Below, piece by piece: positions 1 to 7,520 of a stretch of 24,771 nt of DNA (positions are counted from its first letter, which is position 1; every line of letters starts with the position of its first letter). Position numbers and translations under genes: made by a program. This DNA is from JAHRAH01 sp051009015 (GTDB lineage Bacteria; Pseudomonadota; Gammaproteobacteria; Tethybacterales; Persebacteraceae), in NCBI GenBank assembly GCA_051009015.1, contig JBPCWZ010000049.1, positions 1 through 24,771 of the forward strand, in the 5' to 3' direction. The notes below the pieces were generated by a model, which was given only the letters and a program-made list of their open reading frames with translations, was not told the origin of the DNA and ran no database searches.

Positions 1-19
1 TATATTAAGCGGCATATTG

Positions 20-88
20 ATTATCGCGCAAGCGATAATCCGCCGCATTGTTGCAAAGCAACAATGCCGCACCCGCCAAAGCGGGCGC
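20..88 (+). repeat. Triple-hairpin repeat, copy 1
   Basis: Three consecutive perfect or near-perfect palindromes. Hairpin 1 is at 20-39 (ATTATCGC, loop GCAA, GCGATAAT). Hairpin 2 is at 45-67 (10-bp stem GCATTGTTGC, loop AAA). Hairpin 3 is at 72-85 (CCCGC, loop CAAA, GCGGG). The same layout recurs at 196-264 and 14704-14772 and, inverted, at 3782-3850. Flanks shared with copy 2 (CATATTG before, GCACCTTTCGCC after) suggest a full unit of about 90 bp. Confidence 0.85.
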
Positions 89-100
89 ACCTTTCGCCAT

Positions 101-177
101 AATAAAACCCCGCAAAGGCGAATAAACCCTGCAAGAGAAAATAAAGCCCGCAAGGGCGAATAAAGCCCGCAAGAGCG
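101..177. repeat. Four tandem ~19-bp repeats
   Basis: Four head-to-tail degenerate units at 101-120, 121-139, 140-158 and 159-177. Each begins AATAAA and continues with a CCCGCAAGGGCG-like core that can fold into a tiny hairpin. They sit between two triple-hairpin repeats. No gene covers this stretch, and the function is unknown. Confidence 0.7.
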
Positions 178-195
178 ACATATTGATTATTATTG

Positions 196-264
196 ATTAT
201 CGCGCAAGCGATAATCCGCCGCATTGGCACAAAGTGCCAATGCCGCGCCCGCCAAAGTGGGCGC
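196..264 (+). repeat. Triple-hairpin repeat, copy 2
   Basis: Hairpin 1 is at 196-215 and identical to copy 1. Hairpin 2 is at 221-243 with stem GCATTGGCAC / GTGCCAATGC; the inner part of both arms differs from copy 1 but stays fully paired. Hairpin 3 is at 245-264 (GCGCCCGC, loop CAAA, GTGGGCGC, one G-T pair). The compensatory change in hairpin 2 indicates that structure is maintained, or that the unit moved as a palindrome. Confidence 0.85.
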
Positions 265-329
265 ACCTTTCGCCCATAACACGCCCCGCGAATCGGCATA
301 ATAAATAATCCCTGCCAAACCCGCCCTTA

Positions 330-338
330 TGGTATAGT
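330..338 (+). promoter_or_regulatory. Candidate extended -10 promoter of the pentapeptide gene
   Basis: TGGTATAGT fits an extended -10 (TGnTATAAT, one mismatch). Transcription would begin near 345, giving a leader of about 37 nt before the ATG at 382. A CTGCCA at 312-317 is a poor -35 with 15-bp spacing. Confidence 0.35.
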
Positions 339-381
339 TAGCAAATGGCAAAACCATCCGTTTGGGCGCGGAAACATAACA

Positions 382-1998
382 ATGTCGGAAAATAGCGCAA
401 ACAACACCCCCGCCCAAGATAAGTGCGCTCGGCATGATTCTCCCGCTCGGCGGAAGTGGAACGGTTATGTGATAACCGCGCTGGGGCTGGCTTTGCTGAT
501 TGTGCTGGCTTTTGCATTCCAAGACCCGATTGCGATGGCGATGAAATATAAGGCGACCGCGGATGAAATGACCCCGGGCGCGCGATTCTTCCGCGATTTT
601 CGCGACATTCTTATTTTATGCGTTGTCGTTATCGGCGTGGTAATGGCGGCGTGGCGAAATGCTTCTTTGGATAGACAATCCGAGTCGGCAAACGAGCAAG
701 CAAAGGCGGCAACTATGCAGGCTGATGCGGCAAACAAACAAGCCGAAACTGCGGCTAATCAATTTGCATTGACAAGTGAGCGCCTGTATAGCGACCAATT
801 CGCCAGTGCCGCAGAATCAATGAGCAAGGAAGACAAGGACGGGAAACCGCTTATTGCCGCCCGCATCAGTGGCATTTATATTATGGCGGACTTGGCAAAA
901 AGAACGGAATTTGCCGAGCGGGTGGTTATCAATCTAATCGCCTATATCAAAGATAATACCCAAAGAACGGCAACGGCAACATTAGAAAACGGCATAACAT
1001 CCGACAAACCGCGCAAACTTGGGGGCGATGTCAAAGCCGCCTTTTCGGCACTGCACCGCATTCTTGTCAAAAAAGATATTGCCGATGAACTCTTGGATTT
1101 TTCGCAAGAGGACTTCTCTGGGCTTGACTTTCAGGGAATTGACCTGCAACACTACAAAAAATGGACAGAGGCGAATTTTAGCAGGTGCTACCTAACAAAA
1201 GTGCAATTCGCTGACGGTGCGGATATGCGGTGGGCAACTTTTTCCGGTGCAATCTTATACGAAGCAACACTGGAAGGCGTTGACTTGCAATTCGCCACAA
1301 TGGAAAAAGCGGATTTGGCTCATGCAAGAATGCCAAATGCCAAATTAGATTATGCCTATTTGCGGGGGGCAAATATGGCATCTGCAAATATGCGGGGGGC
1401 TAATTTGACCAGTGCGAGTATGCATGGGTGTCGCATGTGCTCTGCCGAACTCGAACAAGCCGACCTGACGGAGGCACATTTGACAGGCGCCAATCTGGAA
1501 AAAACCAAACTGATTCGCGCCAATATGGACAGGGCGGATTTACGAGGGGCGATGCTATTTCGTGCAGATTTGACCTGTGCCGAAAAATTACTGCATATCC
1601 ACTTTGGGGAAACTTTCATGGTAGAAGCCATAATTGATGAGCCTTACAAAACCGATTTGGTCAATTTTGCAAAATCTCGCGGCAGAAAAATTTGGTTTAA
1701 CGATGCCGATTGCACCGGGACAACCAGCAACCACCCGGATAACACAAATTGGCATCTGGAAGAATACAAGGACGGCTACGCGCTTGCTGGCGTCTTGAGG
1801 AATTACGCTGGCGCGCCTTCTCCCGAGCATCTTGGACTCGCAATCAATTTTATGCTGCCCGGTTCGCGCCTGCACGGAGAGCCGGAAAATATCCAGCGGC
1901 AAGCCGCCAAATTGGATTTGGAGAAATTGCCGGAAAATACGCCCGAAGAAATAAAGGCGTGGCTGAAAGACATTAAGGCGAAATATTCCGGGCAATGA
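382..1998 (+). CDS. Membrane-anchored pentapeptide-repeat protein
   Basis: A 538-residue protein. Two hydrophobic helices lie near the N-terminus (about 28-46 and 74-91), so it is probably an inner-membrane protein with a large cytoplasmic C-terminal part. Residues 95-135 are Ala/Gln/Glu rich and look like a coiled coil. A helical segment follows (about 140-235, with ISGIYIMADLAKR). Residues about 245-400 are pentapeptide repeats of A(D/N)Lxx type (ADLTEAHLTGANLEKTKL and similar), expected to form a right-handed quadrilateral beta-helix. The last 140 residues are not repetitive and I do not recognise them. Pentapeptide proteins have diverse roles, and no specific function can be assigned. The ATG at 382 has only a weak GGA upstream, but it sits well behind a candidate extended -10. 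The gene is followed by 116 bp and an ankyrin gene on the same strand. Confidence 0.8.
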   Translation: MSENSANNTPAQDKCARHDSPARRKWNGYVITALGLALLIVLAFAFQDPIAMAMKYKATADEMTPGARFFRDFRDILILCVVVIGVVMAAWRNASLDRQSESANEQAKAATMQADAANKQAETAANQFALTSERLYSDQFASAAESMSKEDKDGKPLIAARISGIYIMADLAKRTEFAERVVINLIAYIKDNTQRTATATLENGITSDKPRKLGGDVKAAFSALHRILVKKDIADELLDFSQEDFSGLDFQGIDLQHYKKWTEANFSRCYLTKVQFADGADMRWATFSGAILYEATLEGVDLQFATMEKADLAHARMPNAKLDYAYLRGANMASANMRGANLTSASMHGCRMCSAELEQADLTEAHLTGANLEKTKLIRANMDRADLRGAMLFRADLTCAEKLLHIHFGETFMVEAIIDEPYKTDLVNFAKSRGRKIWFNDADCTGTTSNHPDNTNWHLEEYKDGYALAGVLRNYAGAPSPEHLGLAINFMLPGSRLHGEPENIQRQAAKLDLEKLPENTPEEIKAWLKDIKAKYSGQ

Positions 1999-2057
1999 GG
2001 ATTATCCCCGCTTGGCGGCGATGAGAATAAAAAGTGCTACATTGGCGGCTTTTGCAT

Positions 2058-2063
2058 TATAAT
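2058..2063 (+). promoter_or_regulatory. TATAAT -10 box of the first ankyrin gene
   Basis: A perfect TATAAT with no convincing -35. Predicted transcription start is near 2070, downstream of the first in-frame ATG (2034). This supports the ATG at 2115 as the true start. Confidence 0.4.
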
Positions 2064-2114
2064 GACAGTGAGCGGCGGTTTGTCGCGATTGACACCAACA
2101 AACGGAAAACAACC

Positions 2115-3713
2115 ATGATTAAATCCCTGCGCGCCTTGTGCGTGATTTTCTTTGCCGCCATCATCGGCGGGGCGGCTTTCGCCGACAGCCATTTATCGGC
2201 TTTTCATCTGGCGGTGTTTAAGGGCGATATCGCCGAAATTAAGCGGCTGATTTACGGCGGCGCAGATGTTAACGAAAAGGGCAAAGATGGCTGGACTGCT
2301 ATGCATATTGTCGCGTATAATGGTCAAACTGAAATTGGTCCCATTCTCGTTAATGCGGGGGCGGATATCAATGTGCAAAATGACAATGGCATAACGCCCT
2401 TGCATTCTTCGGCAGGGGCAGGTCAAACCGAAATGGCACTTGCCCTTGTCAAAGCAGGGGCGGACATTGAGGCAAAAGATAACAATGGCTGGACACCTTT
2501 GCATTCTGCGACAAGAGACGGTCACACCGAAATAGCGCTTGCCCTTGTCAAAGCGGGGGCGGGCATTGAAGCAAAACAAAAAGATGGCTGGACGCCTTTG
2601 CATCTTGCGACAGCAAAAAGTCAAACTAAAACCGCGCTTGCCCTTGTCAAAGCGGGGGCAGATATTGACGCCAAAAATGGCGATGGCGATACGCCTTTGC
2701 ATCAAGCGGCAAGGAACGGTCATACTGAAACCGCACTTGCCCTTGTCAAAGCGGGGGCAGATATTGAAGCAAAAGATAACGATGGCTGGACACCTTTGCA
2801 TCATACGACATTGGACGGTCATACCGAAACCGCGCTTGCCCTTATTAAGGCGGGTGCGGATATCGGGGCAAAAGAAGAAAATGGCTGGACGCCTTTGCAT
2901 TGGTCAGCAAGATACGGCAAAACCAAAACCGCGCTTGCCTTTGTCAAAGCGGGGGCGGATATTGACGCTAAAACTAACGATGGCAACACGCCTTTGCATT
3001 TTGCGGCAGGGAATGGTTATAACGAAACCGCGCTTGCCCTTGTCAAAGCGGGGGCGGATATTGACGCAAAATATGACGAGGGCGGAACGCCTTTGCATAT
3101 TGCGGTGGGGAATGGTCAAACCAAAACCGCGCTTGCCCTTGTCAAAGCGGGGGCAGATATTGAGGCAAAAGATAACGATGGCTTTACGCCTTTGCATTAT
3201 CCGGCAGCAAAAGGTCAAACCAAAACCGCCCTCGCCCTTGTCAAAGCGGGAGCGGATATTGAGGCAAAATCTAATGAGGGCGGAACGCCTTTGCATTTGG
3301 CGGCACAGCAAGGTCATACCAAAACCGCGCTTGCCTTTATCAAAGCGGGAGCGGATATTGAGGCAAAAGCCAATGATGATTTTACGCCTTTGCATGGTGC
3401 GACAGCAAAAGGTCAAACTAAAACCGCGCTTGCCCTTGTTAAAGCGGGGGCGGATATCGGGGCAAAAGGCAACGATGGCGATACGCCTTTGCATTTGGCG
3501 GCAAAACACGGTCATACAAAAACCGCGCTTGTCCTTGTCAAAGCGGGAGCAAACCTGAATGCCCTCAACAATGACGATAAAACGGCATTGCAGTTAGCCA
3601 TAGACGAACAGGGCAAAGACAGCACTATCGCAATTTTCCTGCAGGGGGCTATGGAAAAGGCGGGCGACATAAACCGGCAACAAGCCGAAGAGTTGTTGCG
3701 CGAATTGGAATAG
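2115..3713 (+). CDS. Secreted ankyrin-repeat protein (about 14-15 repeats)
   Basis: A 532-residue protein from the ATG at 2115; the frame is open back to an ATG at 2034. The chosen start gives a clean Sec signal peptide (basic MIKSLR, hydrophobic core, cleavage after AFA near residue 23) and lies behind a TATAAT at 2058-2063 and a GGA at suitable spacing. The rest is a solenoid of 33-residue ankyrin repeats of pattern DGWTPLHxAxxxGHTETALALVKAGADIEAK. Repeats 3-14 are nearly identical in protein and in DNA (99-bp period), pointing to recent internal amplification. There is no other domain, so the product is probably a periplasmic or secreted protein-binding scaffold with unknown partner. It resembles the ankyrin part of the gene at 10732-12642 in both signal peptide and repeat sequence, so the two are paralogues. 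Copy-number collapse in assembly is possible. Confidence 0.88.
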   Translation: MIKSLRALCVIFFAAIIGGAAFADSHLSAFHLAVFKGDIAEIKRLIYGGADVNEKGKDGWTAMHIVAYNGQTEIGPILVNAGADINVQNDNGITPLHSSAGAGQTEMALALVKAGADIEAKDNNGWTPLHSATRDGHTEIALALVKAGAGIEAKQKDGWTPLHLATAKSQTKTALALVKAGADIDAKNGDGDTPLHQAARNGHTETALALVKAGADIEAKDNDGWTPLHHTTLDGHTETALALIKAGADIGAKEENGWTPLHWSARYGKTKTALAFVKAGADIDAKTNDGNTPLHFAAGNGYNETALALVKAGADIDAKYDEGGTPLHIAVGNGQTKTALALVKAGADIEAKDNDGFTPLHYPAAKGQTKTALALVKAGADIEAKSNEGGTPLHLAAQQGHTKTALAFIKAGADIEAKANDDFTPLHGATAKGQTKTALALVKAGADIGAKGNDGDTPLHLAAKHGHTKTALVLVKAGANLNALNNDDKTALQLAIDEQGKDSTIAIFLQGAMEKAGDINRQQAEELLRELE

Positions 3714-3781
3714 CGGCGTTATTTTGTCAATGTCGCCGTTGTCGCGGTGTTGGGTTTTTGTTTTTGCGGGAATGACAAGGT

Positions 3782-3850
3782 GCGCCCACTTTGGCGGGCG
3801 CGGCATTGTTGCTTTGCAACAATGCGACGGATTATCGCTTGCGCGATAAT
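3782..3850 (-). repeat. Triple-hairpin repeat, copy 3 (inverted)
   Basis: Reverse-complement orientation. Hairpin 3 is at 3782-3801, hairpin 2 at 3803-3825 (GCATTGTTGC, loop TTT), and hairpin 1 at 3831-3850 (ATTATCGC, loop TTGC, GCGATAAT). Order and spacing match the other copies. Confidence 0.85.
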
Positions 3851-3882
3851 CAATAATCACAAGCGCGATAATCATCATTAAA

Positions 3883-3953
3883 GCCCTGAAAGGGCGTCCT
3901 GTTCATAGCACGGGGCAAAGCGCGAAAGCGCGCCGCCCCGTGAGTCGGCATTA
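3883..3953 (+). repeat. Composite palindromic repeat, left copy of an inverted pair
   Basis: It contains GCCCT-GAA-AGGGC (3883-3895), then TGTTCATAG, then CACGGGGC (3909-3916) pairing with GCCCCGTG (3935-3942), with an inner GCGC-GAAA-GCGC hairpin (3920-3931), then GTCGGCATTA. The same string of elements occurs in reverse complement at 4150-4207, where the inner hairpin is replaced by GTT. Confidence 0.75.
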
Positions 3954-3963
3954 TTAATAATAT

Positions 3964-4012
3964 AGCCCTGAAAGGGCGTCCCATTCTTTTGCAGGGCAAA
4001 GCCCGGCAAAAA
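3964..4012 (+). repeat. Second repeat family, copy 1
   Basis: It begins AGCCCTGAAAGGGCG, continues through TTCTTTTGCAGGGCAAAGCCC and ends GGCAAAAAC. A reverse-complement copy lies at 14826-14877, with different loop bases (GAA versus ATA, AAA versus GAA) but intact stems. Confidence 0.7.
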
Positions 4013-4055
4013 CCGGACAAACAACAACAACCAATGCGCCGCTTCGCGGCGATGG

Positions 4056-4075
4056 ATTCCCGCTTTCGCGAGAAT
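4056..4075. repeat. dRS3-like palindrome (one mismatch)
   Basis: ATTCCCGC-TTTC-GCGAGAAT followed by GAC. It matches the form ATTCCC-N8-GGGAAT known from Neisseria dRS3 elements, with one base change in the right arm. Confidence 0.6.
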
Positions 4076-4149
4076 GACGGAAGAGGCGGGAATGACGAGA
4101 ATCGCCGCCGTTTTTCTTCGGTCGCCCTTTCAGGGCTTGTTTGTTTCAT

Positions 4150-4207
4150 AATGCCGATTCACGGGGCGTTGCCCCGTGCTATGAACAGGTCGCCCTTTGC
4201 AGGGCTT
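4150..4207 (-). repeat. Composite palindromic repeat, inverted copy
   Basis: Reverse complement of the element at 3883-3953. It holds CACGGGGC-GTT-GCCCCGTG (4160-4178), CTATGAACA, and GCCCT-TTGC-AGGGC (4192-4205). Confidence 0.75.
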
Positions 4208-4235
4208 TTGATAACGCGCCGCTTCGCGGCGGTGG

Positions 4236-4255
4236 ATTCCCGCTTTCGCGGGAAT
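4236..4255. repeat. dRS3-like palindrome
   Basis: Perfect ATTCCCGC-TTTC-GCGGGAAT followed by GACGGA, about 40 bp from the end of iolD. It may act as part of a terminator region, but no U-tract follows on the minus strand. Confidence 0.7.
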
Positions 4256-4298
4256 GACGGAATAGGCGGGGATGACGAAGATGGGCGGGGATGGCGGA

Positions 4299-6155
4299 TT
4301 ACATTCCGCGGCGTTGTTTGGGGCGGGTTTTTTCGTGGGTTGTTTTTGCCTTGCGGACTTCTTTGCGGGGGCTTACTTCGGGGACGCCGACATCCCACCA
4401 TGCATCGCCCGGAGTCCAGCGGGCTTTTGCCGTGCGCATGGCGATAACATAAGTTCCCTTGTTTTGGCGGGCGCGTTTTAATGCCATCGTCAAATCCGCC
4501 AAACTCCTTACTTGCTCGCCGTTTGCGCCCATGCTTTTGGCATGCGATACAAAATCCACCGGCACTTCCCTGCCGCGGCAGTGTTCAAACAAGTTGTTGA
4601 AACTCGCGCCGCCCTTGAAGTTTTGCAGGCGGTTGATAATCGCATAGCCGCCGTTGTCGCAAACAATGATTATCAACTTGCGACCGGTCATTACCGCACT
4701 CAATATCTCCGAGTTCATCATCAGATAAGAGCCGTCTCCGACAAGCACAAAAACCTCGCCCTTGTCGCGCGCCATCCTCGCGCCAAAACCGCCCGCTATT
4801 TCATAACCCATGCAAGAATAGCCAAACTCGCAATCAAAATCGCCCGGGCGCTTGCTTTGCCATACTTTGTTAAACTCGCCCGGAAAACCGCCCGCCGCCG
4901 TCAGCGCCATATCATCCCCGTCGCATTGATTATTGACGATGCCGATGACTTCGGCATAACTCGGCTCTCCGCCCGCTTTGCCGTCGGTGTGTGCCTTTAC
5001 CACTTTGTTCCAAAGGCGGTATTCTTTTCGCGCTTTGTCCTGCCATTTGCCGCCCGCTTTCCATTTGCCGAGGGCGGCGGAAAGTTCAGTTATGCATTCT
5101 TTGGCATCGCCGATGACGGCGGCGGCGCGGTGTTTGTGTGCGTCAAATCTTGCCGTGTTAATCGTTATCAGGCGCATTTGCGGGTTGGCGAAAATACTCC
5201 ACGACCCTGTGGAAAAATCCTGCAATCTTGTGCCGATGGCGATGACGGCATCGGCATCCGCCGCCAGATTATTCGCCGAAGCGGAACCGATAACGCCGAT
5301 GGGACCCACATTTTGCGGGTTGTCAAAACGCAAACACCCGCGCCCGGCAACCGTCTCCGCTACCGGCAGCCCGTGTTTTTTCGCAAAGGCGCAAACTTCC
5401 GCCGTTGCCAGAGAATAATGCGCGCCGCCGCCGGCAATAACAAGCGGCTTTTTGGCGCGCGTCAACACTTCCGCCGCCGCTTTGATGCTTTGCCTGTCGG
5501 GGCGCGGGCGGCGGATGTTGTGTGTGGTTTTGTCAAACATCGCCGCCGGATAATCATACGCCATCGCCTGCACATCCTGCGGCAATGCCAAAAAGGCGGG
5601 CCCGCATTCCGCCGGATCCAGCATTACCTGCGCCGCTTGCGAAAGTGCCGGTATCAGTTGCGCGGGATGATTTATCCTGTCCCAATAGCGGCATACGGCG
5701 CGAAAAGAATCATTGACGGTAATCGTCGGGTCGCCAAAGTTTTCCACTTGCTGCAAAACCGGGTCGGGCAGGCGATTGGCAAAAGAATCGCCCGCCAGCA
5801 AAAAAACCGGCAAACGATTGACATGCGCGCAAGCGGCGGCGGTTATCATATTTGTCGCGCCGGGACCGATGGAACTTGTCGCCGCCATTATCTGCCGCCG
5901 CCTTTTGGCTTTGGCAAAAGCGACCGCCGCCAATGCCATGGATTGTTCGTTTTGCCCGCGCCATACCGGCAACTTTTTTCGCGCGGCAAAAAGCGCCTCG
6001 CCCAAACAAGTAACATTGCCATGCCCGAAGATGGCGAAAACACCGGCAAACAAAGGCGCGCTGTCTTTGGCGTTTTTGCTTTCGTCGTTGTGAATATGTT
6101 GCGCCGTCATCCATTTGACAAGCGCCTGCGCCGCCGTCAGTTTTATCTTTTTCAT
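4299..6155 (-). CDS. iolD: 3D-(3,5/4)-trihydroxycyclohexane-1,2-dione acylhydrolase (ThDP enzyme)
   Basis: A 618-residue thiamine-diphosphate enzyme of the acetolactate synthase fold, matching the IolD subfamily over its length. IolD opens the ring of trihydroxycyclohexanedione to 5-deoxy-glucuronate in cytoplasmic myo-inositol breakdown. Visible features are FAIFGHGNV near residue 41, the catalytic glutamate in RGQNEQ (E70), TSSIGPGATNM (about 93-103), RLPDPVLQQVENFGDPT, the metal/ThDP motif GDGS (about 473) with its N...CDN continuation, and the family C-terminal WWDVGVPEVS. A basic tail of about 25 residues (KEVRKAKTT...) follows and is not typical. It overlaps the upstream aldolase gene by 4 nt (ATGA), so the two are co-transcribed and probably coupled. 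No other inositol gene is in the window, so the real substrate might be a related diketone. Similar open frames on the opposite strand are shadows. Confidence 0.9.
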   Translation of the reverse strand: MKKIKLTAAQALVKWMTAQHIHNDESKNAKDSAPLFAGVFAIFGHGNVTCLGEALFAARKKLPVWRGQNEQSMALAAVAFAKAKRRRQIMAATSSIGPGATNMITAAACAHVNRLPVFLLAGDSFANRLPDPVLQQVENFGDPTITVNDSFRAVCRYWDRINHPAQLIPALSQAAQVMLDPAECGPAFLALPQDVQAMAYDYPAAMFDKTTHNIRRPRPDRQSIKAAAEVLTRAKKPLVIAGGGAHYSLATAEVCAFAKKHGLPVAETVAGRGCLRFDNPQNVGPIGVIGSASANNLAADADAVIAIGTRLQDFSTGSWSIFANPQMRLITINTARFDAHKHRAAAVIGDAKECITELSAALGKWKAGGKWQDKARKEYRLWNKVVKAHTDGKAGGEPSYAEVIGIVNNQCDGDDMALTAAGGFPGEFNKVWQSKRPGDFDCEFGYSCMGYEIAGGFGARMARDKGEVFVLVGDGSYLMMNSEILSAVMTGRKLIIIVCDNGGYAIINRLQNFKGGASFNNLFEHCRGREVPVDFVSHAKSMGANGEQVRSLADLTMALKRARQNKGTYVIAMRTAKARWTPGDAWWDVGVPEVSPRKEVRKAKTTHEKTRPKQRRGM

Positions 6156-6919
6156 TTCATCTCCCCGATGATTTTTGCCGCACCGGAGGCGAGTAATCTG
6201 CTGTCCGAAGATATGGTAACAAACTGATAGCCGAGTTTTATCATCGCCCGGGCATAAGCCGGCGTGCCGTTGTGAATACCGGCGATAACTTTGTGTTTTT
6301 TTGCCGCCGTGATAATGCGGTTTATCAGCCGCACCGGCTCTTCTTCGGTTTGGTCAAAAGTCGGCTTGCAGCCGATGGAAAAAGACAAATCGGACGGACC
6401 GACATAAATGGCATCCAGCCCTTCAACCGACAAAATGTCGTCAAGGTTTTGCACCGCTTCGGCGGTTTCCACCATCGCCAATATTACAACTTCGTCATTG
6501 GCGCGCAAATGATAATCCTCGCCATAACAAAGCCGCGCCCGCAAAGGACCAAAACTCCGCCGACCGCGCGGCGGATAGCGGGCGGCGCAAACCAAACGCT
6601 CGGCATCGGCGCGGTTATTTATCATCGGGCAGATAATCCCCGCCGCGCCGGCATCCAGCATTTTCATAATAATCCCCTCTTCCAGCCACGGCACGCGCAC
6701 AAGCGGCACGGTTTTTGTTGTCGCTATGGCTGTCAGCATTTGCACCGCCGATGCATAATCCACCAGCCCGTGCTGCATATCCACGGTCAAACTGTCCCAC
6801 CCCTGCCGCGCCATCAACTCCGCCGAAAAACCGCACGGTATCGCCAGCCAGCCGTTTATCGCGGCATCGCCTTTTTGCCATTTGGTTTTTAGCGCGCCCG
6901 CCATCGTCATCGTCATCAT
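6152..6919 (-). CDS. HpcH/HpaI-family aldolase
   Basis: A 255-residue class II (metal-dependent) pyruvate aldolase of the HpcH/HpaI family, which cleaves 2-keto-4-hydroxy acids to pyruvate or a related ketoacid plus an aldehyde. Family residues are visible: DMQHG (H50), LVRVP (R75), the metal-binding glutamate in MVETAEA (E151) and aspartate in GPSDLS (D177). Family members act on 4-hydroxy-2-oxoheptanedioate or 2-dehydro-3-deoxyglucarate; the substrate here is unknown. Pairing with iolD suggests use on an inositol or sugar-acid breakdown product. The N-terminus reads MMTMTM, so starts at 6919, 6916, 6910 or 6904 are all possible. A perfect TATAAT (6923-6928) ends 3 nt upstream of the first ATG, and only 4 bp separate the gene from ruvA. 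Confidence 0.88.
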   Translation of the reverse strand: MMTMTMAGALKTKWQKGDAAINGWLAIPCGFSAELMARQGWDSLTVDMQHGLVDYASAVQMLTAIATTKTVPLVRVPWLEEGIIMKMLDAGAAGIICPMINNRADAERLVCAARYPPRGRRSFGPLRARLCYGEDYHLRANDEVVILAMVETAEAVQNLDDILSVEGLDAIYVGPSDLSFSIGCKPTFDQTEEEPVRLINRIITAAKKHKVIAGIHNGTPAYARAMIKLGYQFVTISSDSRLLASGAAKIIGEMK

Positions 6920-6922
6920 CGT

Positions 6923-6928
6923 ATTATA
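6923..6928 (-). promoter_or_regulatory. TATAAT box at the aldolase start
   Basis: A perfect TATAAT on the minus strand, overlapping the ruvA stop codon. If used, transcription starts around 6916-6915, inside the run of ATGs, giving a leaderless aldolase-iolD transcript separate from ruvCA. No clear -35. Confidence 0.3.
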
Positions 6929-7520
6929 AACTTTCGCCGCCGCGTTTGGCGAGGATTTTTAATGCCGCTTTGATTTGTTCGGCGGGCGGCATTTCATCGG
7001 CATTGTCATATTGCTTGTGCAATGCCGAAAGCGCACGGGCTATCTCCGGCTTTTTGTATCCCAATGCCGCAAGTGCCTGCGAAGTGTCGCTATTGGCGGC
7101 ATTTGCCGGAATGTCCGACAACAACACGCTGCCGCGAAACTCAATAATTAATCGCTGCGCGGTTTTTGCCCCGATGCCCGGAGTCGCCGACAACCTCGCC
7201 GCATCGCCGCTTGCCAAAGCCGACAAAAACTCGCCGACCGGCATCACGCTCAACATTGCCAAAGCGGTTTTTGCCCCGACGCCGCTGACTTTGACAAGGC
7301 GGCAAAAAAGCGCGCGCGTCTTGCCGTCCAAAAACCCGTATAGCGTTTGCGAATCTTCGCGCACGACCATTTCGGTATACAAAAAAACTTCCGCGCCGAC
7401 TTCCGGCAAACGATCGGTTACCAAAACCGGCGCGGCGACACGATAGCCAATGCCGCCCGCTTCAACAATCGCCTCGCCCGGCGATTTTTCCGCCAGAATG
7501 CCGCGCAAAGTGGCAATCAT
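6924..7520 (-). CDS. ruvA: Holliday junction branch-migration protein RuvA
   Basis: A 198-residue protein of normal RuvA length. RuvA binds four-way DNA junctions as a tetramer and recruits the RuvB motor. The N-terminal OB-fold starts MIATLRGILAEKSP, followed by the family GGIGYRV and LYGFLDG. Two helix-hairpin-helix motifs are visible: VSGVGAKTALAML (about 78-90) and TPGIGAKTAQRLI (about 113-125). A linker leads to the C-terminal three-helix domain (about 148-198) that binds RuvB. It overlaps ruvC by 4 nt. The usual partner ruvB does not follow; the next gene is the aldolase. Confidence 0.96.
   Translation of the reverse strand: MIATLRGILAEKSPGEAIVEAGGIGYRVAAPVLVTDRLPEVGAEVFLYTEMVVREDSQTLYGFLDGKTRALFCRLVKVSGVGAKTALAMLSVMPVGEFLSALASGDAARLSATPGIGAKTAQRLIIEFRGSVLLSDIPANAANSDTSQALAALGYKKPEIARALSALHKQYDNADEMPPAEQIKAALKILAKRGGESL

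Larger units (their letters stand above)
3714..4298. other. Repeat-dense intergenic region
   Basis: 585 bp without a supportable gene. It holds an inverted triple-hairpin repeat (3782-3850), two GCCCT-loop-AGGGC elements (3883-3895, 3965-3977), a CACGGGGC/GCCCCGTG element (3909-3942) with an inverted partner (4150-4207), and two direct copies of a roughly 45-bp composite (about 4036-4081 and 4216-4261): a GCGCCGC-TTC-GCGGCG-type hairpin followed by an ATTCCC...GGGAAT palindrome. The short frames crossing it translate the palindromes and are not genes. Confidence 0.75.

Noticed and set aside
2539..3558. A 339-codon second frame inside the ankyrin gene
   Set aside because: The repeat period (99 bp) is a multiple of 3, so every alternate frame also stays open and looks repetitive. 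The protein pattern (LPLSKRG...) is just the shifted ankyrin repeat.
2400..3560. Regularly spaced near-identical units resembling a CRISPR array
   Set aside because: The units are 99 bp, contiguous and in frame as ankyrin repeats, with no unique spacers.
3990..4450. Short frames such as the one with FPRKRESTAAKRR
   Set aside because: These are translations of the dRS3-like palindromes, not proteins.
4512..6227. A 571-codon plus-strand open frame opposite iolD
   Set aside because: It is antisense to a clear IolD and its translation is Arg/His-rich with no domain. It is a shadow produced by GC-rich codon use.
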